Origin: Cryobacterium glucosi
Lineage (GTDB): Bacteria; Actinomycetota; Actinomycetes; Actinomycetales; Microbacteriaceae
Length of the DNA: 64,000 bases
NCBI RefSeq assembly: GCF_004402235.1
Contig: NZ_SOFS01000038.1
Coordinates: 1 to 64,000 of the forward strand
Direction: 5' to 3'
Shown: piece by piece, positions 29,474 through 38,155 of the stretch
Numbering within the stretch: position 1 is the first letter of the stretch
How the letters are laid out: each line of letters starts with the position of its first letter
Made by a program: the position numbers and the translations under genes
The notes under the pieces: generated by a model
Seen by the model: only the letters and a program-made list of their open reading frames with translations
Told to the model about the DNA's origin: nothing
Database searches by the model: none

Positions 29474-29554
29474 ATGACGATCTCGCCCGGATTTCAGATT
29501 CCTGATTTCACCCATCCGGGCGTCGTCGGGTCGCTGCCGCCACATCATGACTGA
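29474..29554 (+). CDS. Possible 26-residue leader ORF overlapping the beta-mannosidase start
   Basis: A 26-codon ORF (ATG at 29474) whose TGA at 29552 overlaps the mannosidase ATG by 8 bp (ATGACTGA). It begins seven bases after TAACGT, the pattern of a leaderless transcript start. The mannosidase itself has no Shine-Dalgarno, so translation of this ORF could be needed to deliver ribosomes to it. The peptide resembles nothing I know. Confidence 0.45.
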   Translation: MTISPGFQIPDFTHPGVVGSLPPHHD

Positions 29555-32114
29555 CACCACCATCCAGGCCGTCGTGCCCACGAGTCACCCGATCCGACGC
29601 CTCCTCGCCGACTGGACCGTCACCGCGCTCGACGGCCCTGTCCCCCGGGCCGTGCGCCAGCACACAATTCCGGCAAGCGTTCCCGGGTCGGTGCACACCG
29701 ACCTCCTCGCCGCGGGCCTCATCCCCGACCCGTACCTCGACGGCAATGAGCAGTTGCTCGGCTGGATCGGACTCACCGACTGGCGATACACGACGACCTT
29801 CGTCTGGCAGCCGAACAGCAGCACCCAGAGCGAGATCGTCTTCGACGGTCTCGACACGATCGCGACGGTTGAACTCAACGGCCACCGGATCGGCGTGACC
29901 AGGAATATGCACCGCCGTTACCGATTCGACCTGCGCACCCATCTGCGCGCCGGCCTGAACGAGCTCGCCGTCACGTTCTCCTCTCCGATCCGGGCCGCGG
30001 ATGCCGCCAGCCTCGAACTCGGCTATCGCCCGCACGTGAACCACCACCCGTACAACGCGATCCGCAAGATGGCCTGCAGCTTCGGCTGGGACTGGGGCAT
30101 CGACACGAGCACATCGGGCATCTGGCGCCCGGTCGCCCTCGAATGCTGGGCGACGGCGCGGATCGAGTCCGTGCGCCCGATCGCCACCGTGGACACCCTT
30201 GTCCGGGCAGACGGGACGGCCCGGCACTCGGGCACGGTCGCCGTGCACGTCGAGGTCGCCCGGGCGAGCGACGCAGATCTCATCGTGACGGCATCCGTCG
30301 GAGGCGTGACCGGCTCGGCCACTCTGAACGCGGGCCAGACGAGCGCGGTCGTGACGCTGCAGGTTGCCGAGGTGTCGCGGTGGTGGCCGCGGGGCTACGG
30401 CGAGCAGCCGCTCTATGCCGTCGACGTGACGTTGCACGATTCGGGCGCGGACGACGCCGAAGCACTCGAACTCGATTCGGCACACCGGCGCGTGGGCTTC
30501 CGTACCGTGTCGTTCGACACCGAGCCGGATGCCACAGGGACACCGTTCACGATCGCCGTCAACGGGCACCCGGTCTTCGTTCGCGGGGCCAACTGGATCC
30601 CCGACGACTCCTTTCCGCACCGGGTCGACCGGGACCGGTACCGGGACCGCATCGAGCAGGCCGAATTCGCCAACATCAACCTGCTCCGGGTCTGGGGCGG
30701 CGGCATCTTCGAGGCCGACGACTTCTTCGAGCTCTGCGACGACCGCGGCATGCTCACGTGGCAGGACTTCCTTCTCGCCTGCGCCGCCTACTCCGAAGAG
30801 GCGCCCCTGTTCGGCGAGATCGAAGCGGAGGCCCGCGACAACGTGGCCAGGCTGGCGTCGCACCCATCGCTGATCGTGCTCAACGGCAACAACGAGAACC
30901 TCTGGGGCCACGAGGAGTGGAACTGGAAGACGAGACTGGATGGCAAGACCTGGGGCGCGGGCTACTACTACGAGCTCTTCCCGCGCATCGTGGCCGAACT
31001 GGCGCCGCACATCGGATACACGCCGGGAAGCCCGTTCACCCCGGGCGGCATCGACGGTCTCGGCCGTGACGGAACACTCACGCCGAACGATGCGAACAAC
31101 GGCACGATGCACATCTGGGACCTGTGGAACCAGCGCGACTACCCCGCCTACCGTGAGTACACGCCCCGCTTCGTAGCGGAATTCGGCTGGCAGGGCCCAC
31201 CGACCTGGTCGACCATGCGCGCATCGATCAGCGACTCCCCGCTCACTCCCGAGTCCCCCGGCATGCTGGTGCACCAGAAGGCGATGGAGGGCAACGTGAA
31301 GCTCACCGACGGCCTGCTCGCCCACTACCCGTTGCCCGACGACATCGACGACTGGCACTGGGCGATGTCGCTCAACCAGGCCAACGCCATCGGCACCGCC
31401 ATCGAACACTTCCGTTCCCTGCAACCGCACTGCATGGGCAGCGTCGTCTGGCAGCTCAACGACTGCTGGCCGGTCACGTCCTGGGCGGCCGTCGACGGCT
31501 ATGGGCGGCCCAAGCCGCTGCTCTACGCGATCCGCCACGCCTACGCCGACAGACTGGTGACCATTCAACCGCGCGCGGGGGGAACGCTGGCCGCGGTCGT
31601 CGTCAACGACGAGGCTTCACCCTGGTCGGGCGAGCTCATCGTCCGACGCCTCACAGACGCGGGAATCGTGCTGGCCGAGCACGCGGAACGGGTCACCCTG
31701 CCCGCGCGGTCCACGGTGACCGTGCCGCTGCCCGCATCCGTCTCCGCGACAACGGATGCGGCAGCGGAACTCCTCCGGGCCGAGCTCAGCGGGGTGCGTG
31801 GCCACTGGTTCTTCGCCGAGCCCCGCGACACCCGGCTCGGTGCCCCGTCGTTGTCTTCGTCACTCGAACGGGTCCCGAACGGCTACCTGCTCACGGTGAC
31901 GGCCGCAACGCTCACCCGCGATCTTGCCGTCCTGGTGGACAAGGTAGACCAGTCCGCCCGGGTCGACGACATGCTGATCACACTGCTCGCGGGCGAAAGT
32001 GCGGTGTTCAGCATCCGCTCCACGGTCGAGCTGGACTGTGCGACCCTGACGGCACCGACGGTGCTGCGCAGCGCGAACCAGCTTGTGCGGCCGAGATCCC
32101 GCCGACGAGGATGA
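29547..32114 (+). CDS. GH2 beta-mannosidase
   Basis: 855-residue GH2 enzyme of the beta-mannosidase branch. N-terminal jelly roll (about 15-200), Ig-like domain (about 205-320), TIM barrel (about 325-640) with acid/base E450 in NGNNENLWG and nucleophile E545 in FVAEFGWQ, then C-terminal beta domains. W-D-W-G-I-D (181-186) is typical of mannosidases. No signal peptide, so it acts on imported manno-oligosaccharides or N-glycan fragments. The start lacks a ribosome-binding site and overlaps a short upstream ORF. Confidence 0.94.
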   Translation: MTDTTIQAVVPTSHPIRRLLADWTVTALDGPVPRAVRQHTIPASVPGSVHTDLLAAGLIPDPYLDGNEQLLGWIGLTDWRYTTTFVWQPNSSTQSEIVFDGLDTIATVELNGHRIGVTRNMHRRYRFDLRTHLRAGLNELAVTFSSPIRAADAASLELGYRPHVNHHPYNAIRKMACSFGWDWGIDTSTSGIWRPVALECWATARIESVRPIATVDTLVRADGTARHSGTVAVHVEVARASDADLIVTASVGGVTGSATLNAGQTSAVVTLQVAEVSRWWPRGYGEQPLYAVDVTLHDSGADDAEALELDSAHRRVGFRTVSFDTEPDATGTPFTIAVNGHPVFVRGANWIPDDSFPHRVDRDRYRDRIEQAEFANINLLRVWGGGIFEADDFFELCDDRGMLTWQDFLLACAAYSEEAPLFGEIEAEARDNVARLASHPSLIVLNGNNENLWGHEEWNWKTRLDGKTWGAGYYYELFPRIVAELAPHIGYTPGSPFTPGGIDGLGRDGTLTPNDANNGTMHIWDLWNQRDYPAYREYTPRFVAEFGWQGPPTWSTMRASISDSPLTPESPGMLVHQKAMEGNVKLTDGLLAHYPLPDDIDDWHWAMSLNQANAIGTAIEHFRSLQPHCMGSVVWQLNDCWPVTSWAAVDGYGRPKPLLYAIRHAYADRLVTIQPRAGGTLAAVVVNDEASPWSGELIVRRLTDAGIVLAEHAERVTLPARSTVTVPLPASVSATTDAAAELLRAELSGVRGHWFFAEPRDTRLGAPSLSSSLERVPNGYLLTVTAATLTRDLAVLVDKVDQSARVDDMLITLLAGESAVFSIRSTVELDCATLTAPTVLRSANQLVRPRSRRRG

Positions 32115-32286
32115 GTGCCGCCGCTGGGACTCAGACCCACACTGTGACGATTTCAAGTCGTCTGCCTCTGCCATTGGGCTACGGGGCGCGTCCGAGTGCA
32201 TCCGCGCTGAGCGAACTCAGTCCGAACAGACTCCGACGCTTCAAGCGCAGGTACCGCCGGAGCAGCCGCTTACCAGGCGGGCGTGG
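32109..32286. repeat. Left copy of a ~170-bp direct repeat (decayed tRNA region)
   Basis: Matches 34111-34289 over about 170 bp with 13 substitutions and one single-base deletion by eye. It begins at the beta-mannosidase stop codon and covers a tRNA-like sequence, the spacer and the last few bases of an ndh-like 3' end. The two copies lie in the same orientation around ctlX and lrp. Confidence 0.9.
32116..32187 (-). pseudogene. Decayed tRNA-Leu copy
   Basis: A copy of the tRNA at 34115-34190. It has lost acceptor-stem pairing (base change and one deletion), the conserved TTCGA of the T loop (now TCTGA) and the encoded CCA, and its anticodon-loop sequence changed from CTTAAAA to CTTGAAA. It should not fold into a working tRNA. 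Confidence 0.85.
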
Positions 32287-32370
32287 CCGGGACCCAAGAC
32301 TGGCCAGGGCCAGCCCGAAGCAGTCGTCGGAACCGGGCATCCGCGGTCGTTCCGGAGCAGACAAGCACCC

Positions 32371-33438
32371 CTACTGCCGCGCGCCCAGCGCACTGAACGG
32401 AGCCGGGGCAGACGTTGGCCACCTGTCCTGGTGACGTCGTCGATCCAGGTGGATTCCGGCGAGCATACACCGGATGGAACCGCCGGCCAGTTCTATCGTC
32501 GGCACGTCCACGGGCACAAGACGGCAGGACTCCTCGAGTGTTTCCCGCTGGCGTTCCGTCAACGCCGTGAACGCCCGACGGGACAGCGCGAGGATCCTGC
32601 CCCGGTCTCCCTCGAGTTCGATGGCGTTACCGCAGAATTCCTTGATCTGGGCGGACGACAATTCGATGACGGTGCGGCCCGAAGACGTCAGACGCTCAAC
32701 GACCTCGTCACGACGATCGCGCGAAGTCATGAGCTCAAGCCCGATCAATGCGAACCGGGTCCCCACACACATCATCACGTTGGTGTGGTAAATCGGGATA
32801 CCCGAATCATCGACGGCGTCGAAAACCAACGGTTCGTAGCCGAAGTTGGTGCAGAAGCGTTCGAGGGCGACAGGATCCGCACGCTGTGACCTGGCCACAT
32901 AGGCGACTCTGCTGACGTGGTCGAGTACCATCGCACCGGTGCCTTCGAGGTAGATCCCGTCGAATTCGAGGCCGGAGTAGTCGATCACGTCCTGCACGCG
33001 ATAGTTCTGTTTGAGCAGTTCCAGGATGTCCTGGCGACGTTCCGTGCGGCGGTTGGGCGTGCGCATCGGATAGACGGCGATATGGCCGCCGGCGTGGGTG
33101 GAAAACCAGTTGTTGGGGAAGACGCTGTCGGGACGGCCCTCGTGCTCGTCCTCGAAGAGGTGCACGGTGATTCCATTGGCGCGCAGGGTCTCGGCCACGA
33201 CGGTCACTTCGCCGTGGGCCGTGTGGTGATGTTCGTTCAGGTTCGACAGGTCGACGAGCGGCTGGAACGTGTTGTCATCGGCGGTTTGAGAGTTGGGCGT
33301 GAACCGGTGCGGACGGATGAGGACGACCGTGCCCGGTGACTGAACCGACACGACGGTCAGACCCTGGTGAAGACGTGGGCTGGAATGGGTAGACTCCCGG
33401 ACACGCGGCTCCGGGAGCTGTTGGTCATTTCTGCGCAC
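32371..33438 (-). CDS. CtlX-type hydrolase (DDAH/arginine deiminase superfamily)
   Basis: 355-residue guanidino-group-modifying enzyme of the citrulline utilisation hydrolase (CtlX)/dimethylargininase-related family. The active site is readable: D104 in PDSVFPNNW, E165 in YLEGTGAM, H218 in IYHTN and the nucleophile C324 in GGSIRCMLAGIH. Length is slightly above the family norm because of a basic 25-residue tail after the catalytic Cys and about 30 N-terminal residues of uncertain use (GTG at 33438; another GTG lies 29 codons in). It is divergent from an Lrp/AsnC regulator that probably controls it. The likely substrate is citrulline, arginine or a derivative. Confidence 0.88.
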   Translation of the reverse strand: MRRNDQQLPEPRVRESTHSSPRLHQGLTVVSVQSPGTVVLIRPHRFTPNSQTADDNTFQPLVDLSNLNEHHHTAHGEVTVVAETLRANGITVHLFEDEHEGRPDSVFPNNWFSTHAGGHIAVYPMRTPNRRTERRQDILELLKQNYRVQDVIDYSGLEFDGIYLEGTGAMVLDHVSRVAYVARSQRADPVALERFCTNFGYEPLVFDAVDDSGIPIYHTNVMMCVGTRFALIGLELMTSRDRRDEVVERLTSSGRTVIELSSAQIKEFCGNAIELEGDRGRILALSRRAFTALTERQRETLEESCRLVPVDVPTIELAGGSIRCMLAGIHLDRRRHQDRWPTSAPAPFSALGARQ

Positions 33439-33501
33439 TGCACCACTCGGCGCCTCCTTCGATCAGGATTCCAACGCTACGGTGCGCGAATACGTCATCG
33501 A

Positions 33502-33519
33502 TAGTGGATTTTCCCACTA
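33502..33519. promoter_or_regulatory. Candidate Lrp/AsnC binding site
   Basis: TAGTGG-ATTTTC-CCACTA, a perfect 6-bp dyad with an AT-rich centre, in the gap between divergent ctlX and lrp. The T/YAG...CTR ends and A/T centre resemble Lrp-family sites. Confidence 0.6.
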
Positions 33520-33570
33520 ATTACGATGAGGAATTGCACACTTTGCATACCCGAGCCGTACTCTATGCGT

Positions 33571-34014
33571 ATGCCCCTGGATGACCTCGACCACAGGCTG
33601 ATCAGTCTGCTCCGGGTGAACGGGCGAGAACCAGTCGCTGCACTCGCTCGTGAGCTCGGCGTGACCCGCTCCACCGTCGACAATCGATTGGCCCGTCTTG
33701 TGCAGTCGGGCACTGTCGTGGGGTTCTCCATCCGGGTGCGTGAGGACCAGGATCCGGGCGTGGTGCAGGCCATCTCGTTCATCGAGGTAGAGGGTCGGGC
33801 GACGAGTGACGTCATCCGGGCCCTGCGCGGCTATCCGGAGGTCAGTTCGCTGCACACGACCAACGGGGCCTGGGACCTCGTCGCCGAGTTGCGCACCGCT
33901 GACCTGGGCGAGTTCGACCGGCTCCTTGGACGAATCCGTTCCATCCCCGGTGTCCTCAACAGCGAGACCAGTCTCCTGCTCAGCTCCGTCTCCGAGCGTG
34001 CCGTCGGCGCCTGA
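33571..34014 (+). CDS. Lrp/AsnC family transcriptional regulator
   Basis: 147 residues: N-terminal HTH (about 1-55; DDLDHRLISLLRVNGREPVAAL and the TRSTVDNRLARL recognition helix) and C-terminal RAM ligand domain (about 65-140). ATG at 33571 was chosen because TACTCT (33559-33564) lies six bases upstream, the leaderless layout; ATGs at 33526 and 33565 are in frame. It is the likely amino-acid-responsive regulator of ctlX. Confidence 0.93.
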   Translation: MPLDDLDHRLISLLRVNGREPVAALARELGVTRSTVDNRLARLVQSGTVVGFSIRVREDQDPGVVQAISFIEVEGRATSDVIRALRGYPEVSSLHTTNGAWDLVAELRTADLGEFDRLLGRIRSIPGVLNSETSLLLSSVSERAVGA

Positions 34015-34110
34015 CCCGCCGATCGCCTTCGACGTCATCGTCGGTGGAGAGAAGCGTGTCGGCCTGGGAGAGTCCGCCGAGTCCGGCCTCAGTCGGAAGT
34101 TCGGTGCCGG

Positions 34111-34289
34111 ATGATGGTGCCCCCGCTGGGACTCGAACCCAGACTGTGACGATTTTAAGTCGTCTGCCTCTGCCATTGGGCTACGGGGGCGCGTCCGAGT
34201 ACATCCGGGCTGAGCGAACTCAGTCCGAACAGACTCCGACGCTTCAAGCGTAGGTGCTGCCGGAGCAGCCGCTTACTTGACGGGCGTGG
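34111..34289. repeat. Right copy of the ~170-bp direct repeat
   Basis: Contains the intact tRNA, the 80-bp spacer and the last codons of ndh. This copy looks ancestral because both its genes are complete. Confidence 0.9.
34115..34190 (-). tRNA. tRNA-Leu (anticodon UAA), class I variable loop, CCA encoded
   Basis: Clear cloverleaf on the minus strand: acceptor GCCCCCG/CGGGGGC, D stem GCC/GGC, anticodon stem GACGA/TCGTC with loop CTTAAAA, T stem CTGGG/CCCAG with TTCGAGT loop, discriminator A73 and encoded CCA (34117-34115). Anticodon TAA at 34157-34155 reads UUA. The variable region is only five bases, whereas leucine tRNAs normally have a long variable arm. Confidence 0.9.
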
Positions 34290-35805
34290 TCGCCTCGGTC
34301 GCGGCATCCGCTGCCACGATCGCCGGTGCGGCGGCGGGAGCCTTGACCGGCGTCTTGCGCGGCGCGCGGGGCGCCGTGACCTTGGCGGCGGGGGCTGCCG
34401 CGGCAGCCGCTGCCGGCACGGTGACCGGTGCCGGGGGCGTGACCGCAGCGGATGCGGCCTTCGCCGGCGCCGCGGCACCCGCGGCGGGCTTCGGGCGGGA
34501 GGCGAACTCGACGAACACGGCGCGCGGGGTCTCGACGGCGGCGAGGGACACGATGTCGCGACCGAGGAAGAAGTTGTTCACCCAGCCCCAGACGACGCGC
34601 AGCTTGCGCTCCCAGCTCGGCATGGCGAGGCCGTGGTAGCCGCGGTGCGCGATCCAGGCCAGCGGGCCCTTGATGGCCAGTTTGCCGGACTGGAAGACAC
34701 CCTGTCCGACACCGAGACCGGCGACGGCGCCCAGGTTCTTGTGGATGTAGTCCTTGGGGCCCTCGCCGCGGAGGACGGCGACGATGTTCTTGGCCATGAG
34801 CTTGCCCTGACGCACGGCGTGCTGGGCGTTGGGAACGCAGAAGCCGCCCACTCCCCCGCCACTGAGGTCGGGGACGGCGGTGATGTCGCCGGCGCCCCAG
34901 GCGTCTTCGATGATCTCGTCTGCGGTGCCGACGCGGAGGTCGGGGCGCACCTGCAGGCGGCCGCGCTCCTCGATGGGGAGGTCGGTGTGACGCACGATGC
35001 CGGGGTTCGCCATCACGCCAGCAGTCCAGACGATCAGGTCGGTCTCGAACTTCTCGCCGGTGGAGAGCTCGACGACACCGTCGACGGCGCTCGTCAGCTG
35101 GGTGTTGAGGTGGATCTTCGCACCGCGCTTGTCGAGGTTGTCGATGACCCAGAGGCTCGTCGGCACGGACACCTCTGGCATGATCCGGCCCATCGCCTCG
35201 ACGAGGTGGAACTGGATGTCGTCGAACCCGATCTGCGGGTAGGACTTGAGCAGCGAGGTCGCGAACGAGCGCAGTTCGGCGAAGACCTCGATGCCGGCGA
35301 AGCCGCCGCCGATGACGACGAAGGTGAGCAGGCGGTCGCGCTCGGGTCCGGCGGGGAGCAGGGAGGCCTTGTCGAAGTTGGTGAGCACGGTGTCGCGGAT
35401 GGCGACGGCTTCCTCGATGGTCTTGAGTCCGAGCGCCTGGTCGGCGACCCCGGGGATCGGGAAGGTGCGCGAGACGGCTCCTGCGGTGACGACGACGATG
35501 TCGTAGTTGAACTCATACGGCTCGCCGACCGGCGGGGTGATCGTCGCGGTCTTCGACGCGTGGTCGATGTGGGTGACCTTCGCGGTGACGACGTTCGTCT
35601 TCGAGAGGTGGCGACGGTGCGCGACCACGGCGTGGCGGGCTTCGATCGAGCCGGCGGCAACCTCGGGGAGGAAGGGCTGGTAGGTCATGTACGGGAGGGG
35701 GTCGACCATGGTGACCTCGGCCTCGCCTTTTCGCAGCCACTTCTCAAGCTTCCAGGCGGTGTAGAAGCCCGCGTAGCCGCCACCGACAATGAGAATTTTT
35801 GGCAC
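34273..35805 (-). CDS. ndh: Type II NADH dehydrogenase
   Basis: 510-residue NDH-2: a membrane-surface flavoprotein that passes electrons from NADH to menaquinone without pumping protons. FAD-binding motif at residues 5-11 (ILIVGGGYAG), NADH-binding motif near 145-151 (FVVIGGGFAG), second FAD motif DAWGAGD, and the AQHAVRQG quinone-site segment. The last 70 or so residues are an Ala/Pro-rich basic tail not needed for catalysis. The GTG at 35805 is chosen because AGGAGG lies at the right distance. It follows the subtilase gene after 37 bp. Confidence 0.96.
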   Translation of the reverse strand: MPKILIVGGGYAGFYTAWKLEKWLRKGEAEVTMVDPLPYMTYQPFLPEVAAGSIEARHAVVAHRRHLSKTNVVTAKVTHIDHASKTATITPPVGEPYEFNYDIVVVTAGAVSRTFPIPGVADQALGLKTIEEAVAIRDTVLTNFDKASLLPAGPERDRLLTFVVIGGGFAGIEVFAELRSFATSLLKSYPQIGFDDIQFHLVEAMGRIMPEVSVPTSLWVIDNLDKRGAKIHLNTQLTSAVDGVVELSTGEKFETDLIVWTAGVMANPGIVRHTDLPIEERGRLQVRPDLRVGTADEIIEDAWGAGDITAVPDLSGGGVGGFCVPNAQHAVRQGKLMAKNIVAVLRGEGPKDYIHKNLGAVAGLGVGQGVFQSGKLAIKGPLAWIAHRGYHGLAMPSWERKLRVVWGWVNNFFLGRDIVSLAAVETPRAVFVEFASRPKPAAGAAAPAKAASAAVTPPAPVTVPAAAAAAAPAAKVTAPRAPRKTPVKAPAAAPAIVAADAATEATTPVK

Positions 35806-35842
35806 GATAAGGGTCCTCCTACATGATGGAATATGCGAAAAC

Positions 35843-37126
35843 TTACCGATTCGATCGATTTCGCTTGAGCCGCCGAAGAGCACCTATGCCGAACAGCGTT
35901 ACTAGGATAGCAAACCCCAACAGAACGAGAAGCGGAACGGTGATATAGGTCAGGGTCAGCTCGGTCGGCAGCCAGGGACTCGCGGCGGTGTCGGTCGGCA
36001 GCGGCGGGTCGCTGCTCGGCACGGCGCGGGCAACGGGTGCGGCCGTCGGCGCGGCTGTCGGGACGGTGTCGATGCGCCGATGCAGGTGAATCCAGTCCTG
36101 GAGCAGGGCCGTCGGCGTCGGAGACGTCGAGGGCGCCACGGACGCGGTGACCGCGGCGGCCGCGTCGATCAGGCCGTTGCCGTAGACGGGGCTGGGGACG
36201 ACGTGGCCGTTCGGGTTGGCGGTCGCGATCACCCGGTTCATCACCTCGGCGGCGTTGAGCTTCGGGTAGGCGGCGCGCACGAGGGCGACGAGGCCGGAGA
36301 CGATCGGGGCGGAGGCGCTCGTGCCGCTCCACTGCACGTACCCGCCGTTCGGCACCACGCCGACGAGTTGTTCGCTCGGGGCGGCGACGGCGATCGTGAT
36401 GCCCTGTGAGGAGGCGTCGAAGCTCGCGGTCTTGTTGCGGTCGACGCCCCCGACGGTGAGCACGCCGGGGATCGTCGCCGGGGCGCCGACCTCCGTGGTG
36501 CCGCTCCCCCGGTTTCCGGCCGCGGCCACGACGACGACGTCATGCTGGAACGCGTACAGGAAGGCGTCGTCCCAGCTCGACGGCCAGTCCAGGGTGTTCC
36601 GGGTCAGCGACATGTTGATCACGTCGGCGCCGTGGTCGACGGCCCAGCGGATGCCTGCCGCGATCTGGTCGTCGTTGCTGAGCTTTGCGCCGCTGCTCCC
36701 GAACGCGACCGACACCGCGAGAATGGACGCCTCGGGTGCCACGCCGATGACTCCTGTCCCGTCCGCGGAACCGCGGCCGGCCATCAGGGAGGCGACCAGG
36801 GTGCCGTGCTCGCTGCCGTCCCCCACGGGGGTCTGGCCGTTACTCGAGCCCAGGCCCGAGACATCCGTGCCACCGACGACGGCGCCGGCGAGTTCGGGGA
36901 CGCTCGTGCTCACCCCGGTGTCGATCACGGCGACCGTCACGCCGGCGCCCTTGGTCGTCGCCCAGGCCTGCGTGAAACCGTAATCGTTGAGCCAGTACTC
37001 GAGGTCGCGCACCTGGTCGGCGTGCGCGGGTGCCGCGTCGCCGACGACGGAGGCGCCTCCCAGAACAATGGTCAGCGCCACCGCGAGCGCGGCGCCGAGG
37101 CGCCGCTGCAGCAGGGAACGGGTCAC
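35843..37126 (-). CDS. Secreted, membrane-anchored subtilisin-like serine protease (S8)
   Basis: 427 residues. A signal peptide (about 1-36, ending AHA) precedes the S8 catalytic domain with D69 (VAVIDTGV), H107 (SEHGTLVA), oxyanion N205 and S270 (SGTSASAP). A Pro/Thr/Ala-rich spacer (about 330-385) leads to one C-terminal transmembrane helix with a basic tail. The topology resembles mycosins, but no type VII secretion genes are visible. The GTG start overlaps the upstream DUF501 stop (GTGA). Confidence 0.93.
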   Translation of the reverse strand: MTRSLLQRRLGAALAVALTIVLGGASVVGDAAPAHADQVRDLEYWLNDYGFTQAWATTKGAGVTVAVIDTGVSTSVPELAGAVVGGTDVSGLGSSNGQTPVGDGSEHGTLVASLMAGRGSADGTGVIGVAPEASILAVSVAFGSSGAKLSNDDQIAAGIRWAVDHGADVINMSLTRNTLDWPSSWDDAFLYAFQHDVVVVAAAGNRGSGTTEVGAPATIPGVLTVGGVDRNKTASFDASSQGITIAVAAPSEQLVGVVPNGGYVQWSGTSASAPIVSGLVALVRAAYPKLNAAEVMNRVIATANPNGHVVPSPVYGNGLIDAAAAVTASVAPSTSPTPTALLQDWIHLHRRIDTVPTAAPTAAPVARAVPSSDPPLPTDTAASPWLPTELTLTYITVPLLVLLGFAILVTLFGIGALRRLKRNRSNR

Positions 37127-37644
37127 GCGTCCGCCGCGGAATAGTCGAGGCACTCGCAGACGGCCGGGGTCCAGGCTGCCCGCGCGAGCGCGAGGTCACC
37201 GATCGGGTTGACGCCCGGGCCTGCGGCGAGCGAGTGTGCGGCGAGGGCGTGCAGACACTTGACCCGGTCGGGCATGCCGCCCGAGGAGATGCCGGCGATC
37301 TCGGGTACGTCGCCGAGCATGGCGCGATCGGCGAGGAATCCCGCGTGGGCGCGGCGGTACTGGTCGTGGACGGCCTCATCGTCGGCGAGCAGCTGGTTGA
37401 ACTCGTTCATCACCTGGGTCGCCTCGAGGAAGGAGAGCGCAGCGGTCGCGGCCGGGTGGGTCAGGTAGTAGAGAGTGGGGAACGGCGTGCCGTCGCTCAG
37501 CCGGGGTGCGGTGGCGACGACGGTGGGAGCACCGCACACGCAGCGCGCCGCGATGCCGACGGCGTCGCGGGCCGGGCGGCCGAGCTGTGCGCTGACGATC
37601 TTCAGGTCGTCGGCGGTGACGGGCGCGAACGGCGGCCGGGTCAC
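37123..37644 (-). CDS. DUF501 domain protein
   Basis: 173-residue protein of the DUF501 family, conserved in actinobacteria between ftsB-like and protease or phosphatase genes; no biochemical function is established. Conserved cysteines: a C-x-C pair in ARCVCGAP, one in DRVKCLHALAAHSLAAG and two in CECLDY near the C-terminus, together suggesting a metal site. Both ends overlap neighbouring genes by 4 bp (GTGA), so it is tightly coupled. Confidence 0.88.
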   Translation of the reverse strand: MTRPPFAPVTADDLKIVSAQLGRPARDAVGIAARCVCGAPTVVATAPRLSDGTPFPTLYYLTHPAATAALSFLEATQVMNEFNQLLADDEAVHDQYRRAHAGFLADRAMLGDVPEIAGISSGGMPDRVKCLHALAAHSLAAGPGVNPIGDLALARAAWTPAVCECLDYSAADA

Positions 37645-38114
37645 TGGGTGGCCTGGGGGGCGAGGCCGGCGGTCATGACGGAAGCGAACATGGACGATAC
37701 CCAATCGATGTCGGTGTTCTGGATGGCCGTGGTCGCGGCGGGCGCGGCGGCAGCGGCGGCCGGCAGCGGCAGGTCGTTGATAACGAGGAAGCTCACGTCG
37801 CCCGGCAGCACATAGGACAGCCGGGCGCGGGCCTGGGTCGTGACGTAGGTGCGGTCGTTCCAGCGCTCCCGCTCGGTCTTGAGCTGGTCGACGGTGGTCT
37901 GCTGGGCAGACACGTCGGCGGTGAGCCGGCTGATTTCCTGCTGCTGCTCACCGTAGGTGCGGAGGCCGGGGGCGAGCACGACGACCGCGAGGATGAGGAT
38001 GCCCATCATCATGAGCGAGAACCCGGACAGGCGCAGGCCGCGAAGCCAGCCACTCATCGGGGTCTCGTCGAGGCCGAGCGCGACGGGCTGCCGTTCAGTG
38101 CGTTTCGCGGCCAT
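37641..38114 (-). CDS. FtsB/DivIC-like septum formation protein
   Basis: 157 residues: cytoplasmic N-terminus, one transmembrane helix (about 31-52), a coiled coil (about 55-85; QQQEISRLTADVSAQQTTVDQLKTE region) and the conserved WNDRTYVTTQARARLSYVLPGD segment of the DivIC family. It would act in the divisome with FtsL and FtsQ. ATG at 38114 has AAAGGAG upstream. First gene after the enolase terminator, followed by overlapping DUF501 and protease genes. Confidence 0.92.
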   Translation of the reverse strand: MAAKRTERQPVALGLDETPMSGWLRGLRLSGFSLMMMGILILAVVVLAPGLRTYGEQQQEISRLTADVSAQQTTVDQLKTERERWNDRTYVTTQARARLSYVLPGDVSFLVINDLPLPAAAAAAPAATTAIQNTDIDWVSSMFASVMTAGLAPQATQ

Positions 38115-38155
38115 GGCAACTCCTTTCGCCGGATCCTCGCCGGTTCTCACCGGAT

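Noticed and set aside
32109-34289. attL/attR of an integrative element at a tRNA
   Set aside because: The repeat includes the whole tRNA plus flanking sequence rather than a short tRNA 3' end, and no integrase or excisionase is present. A duplication is a better description.
35843-37126. Mycosin of a type VII secretion system
   Set aside because: Topology fits, but there are no EccB/C/D/E or WXG100 genes around; the neighbours are ftsB-like, DUF501 and ndh.
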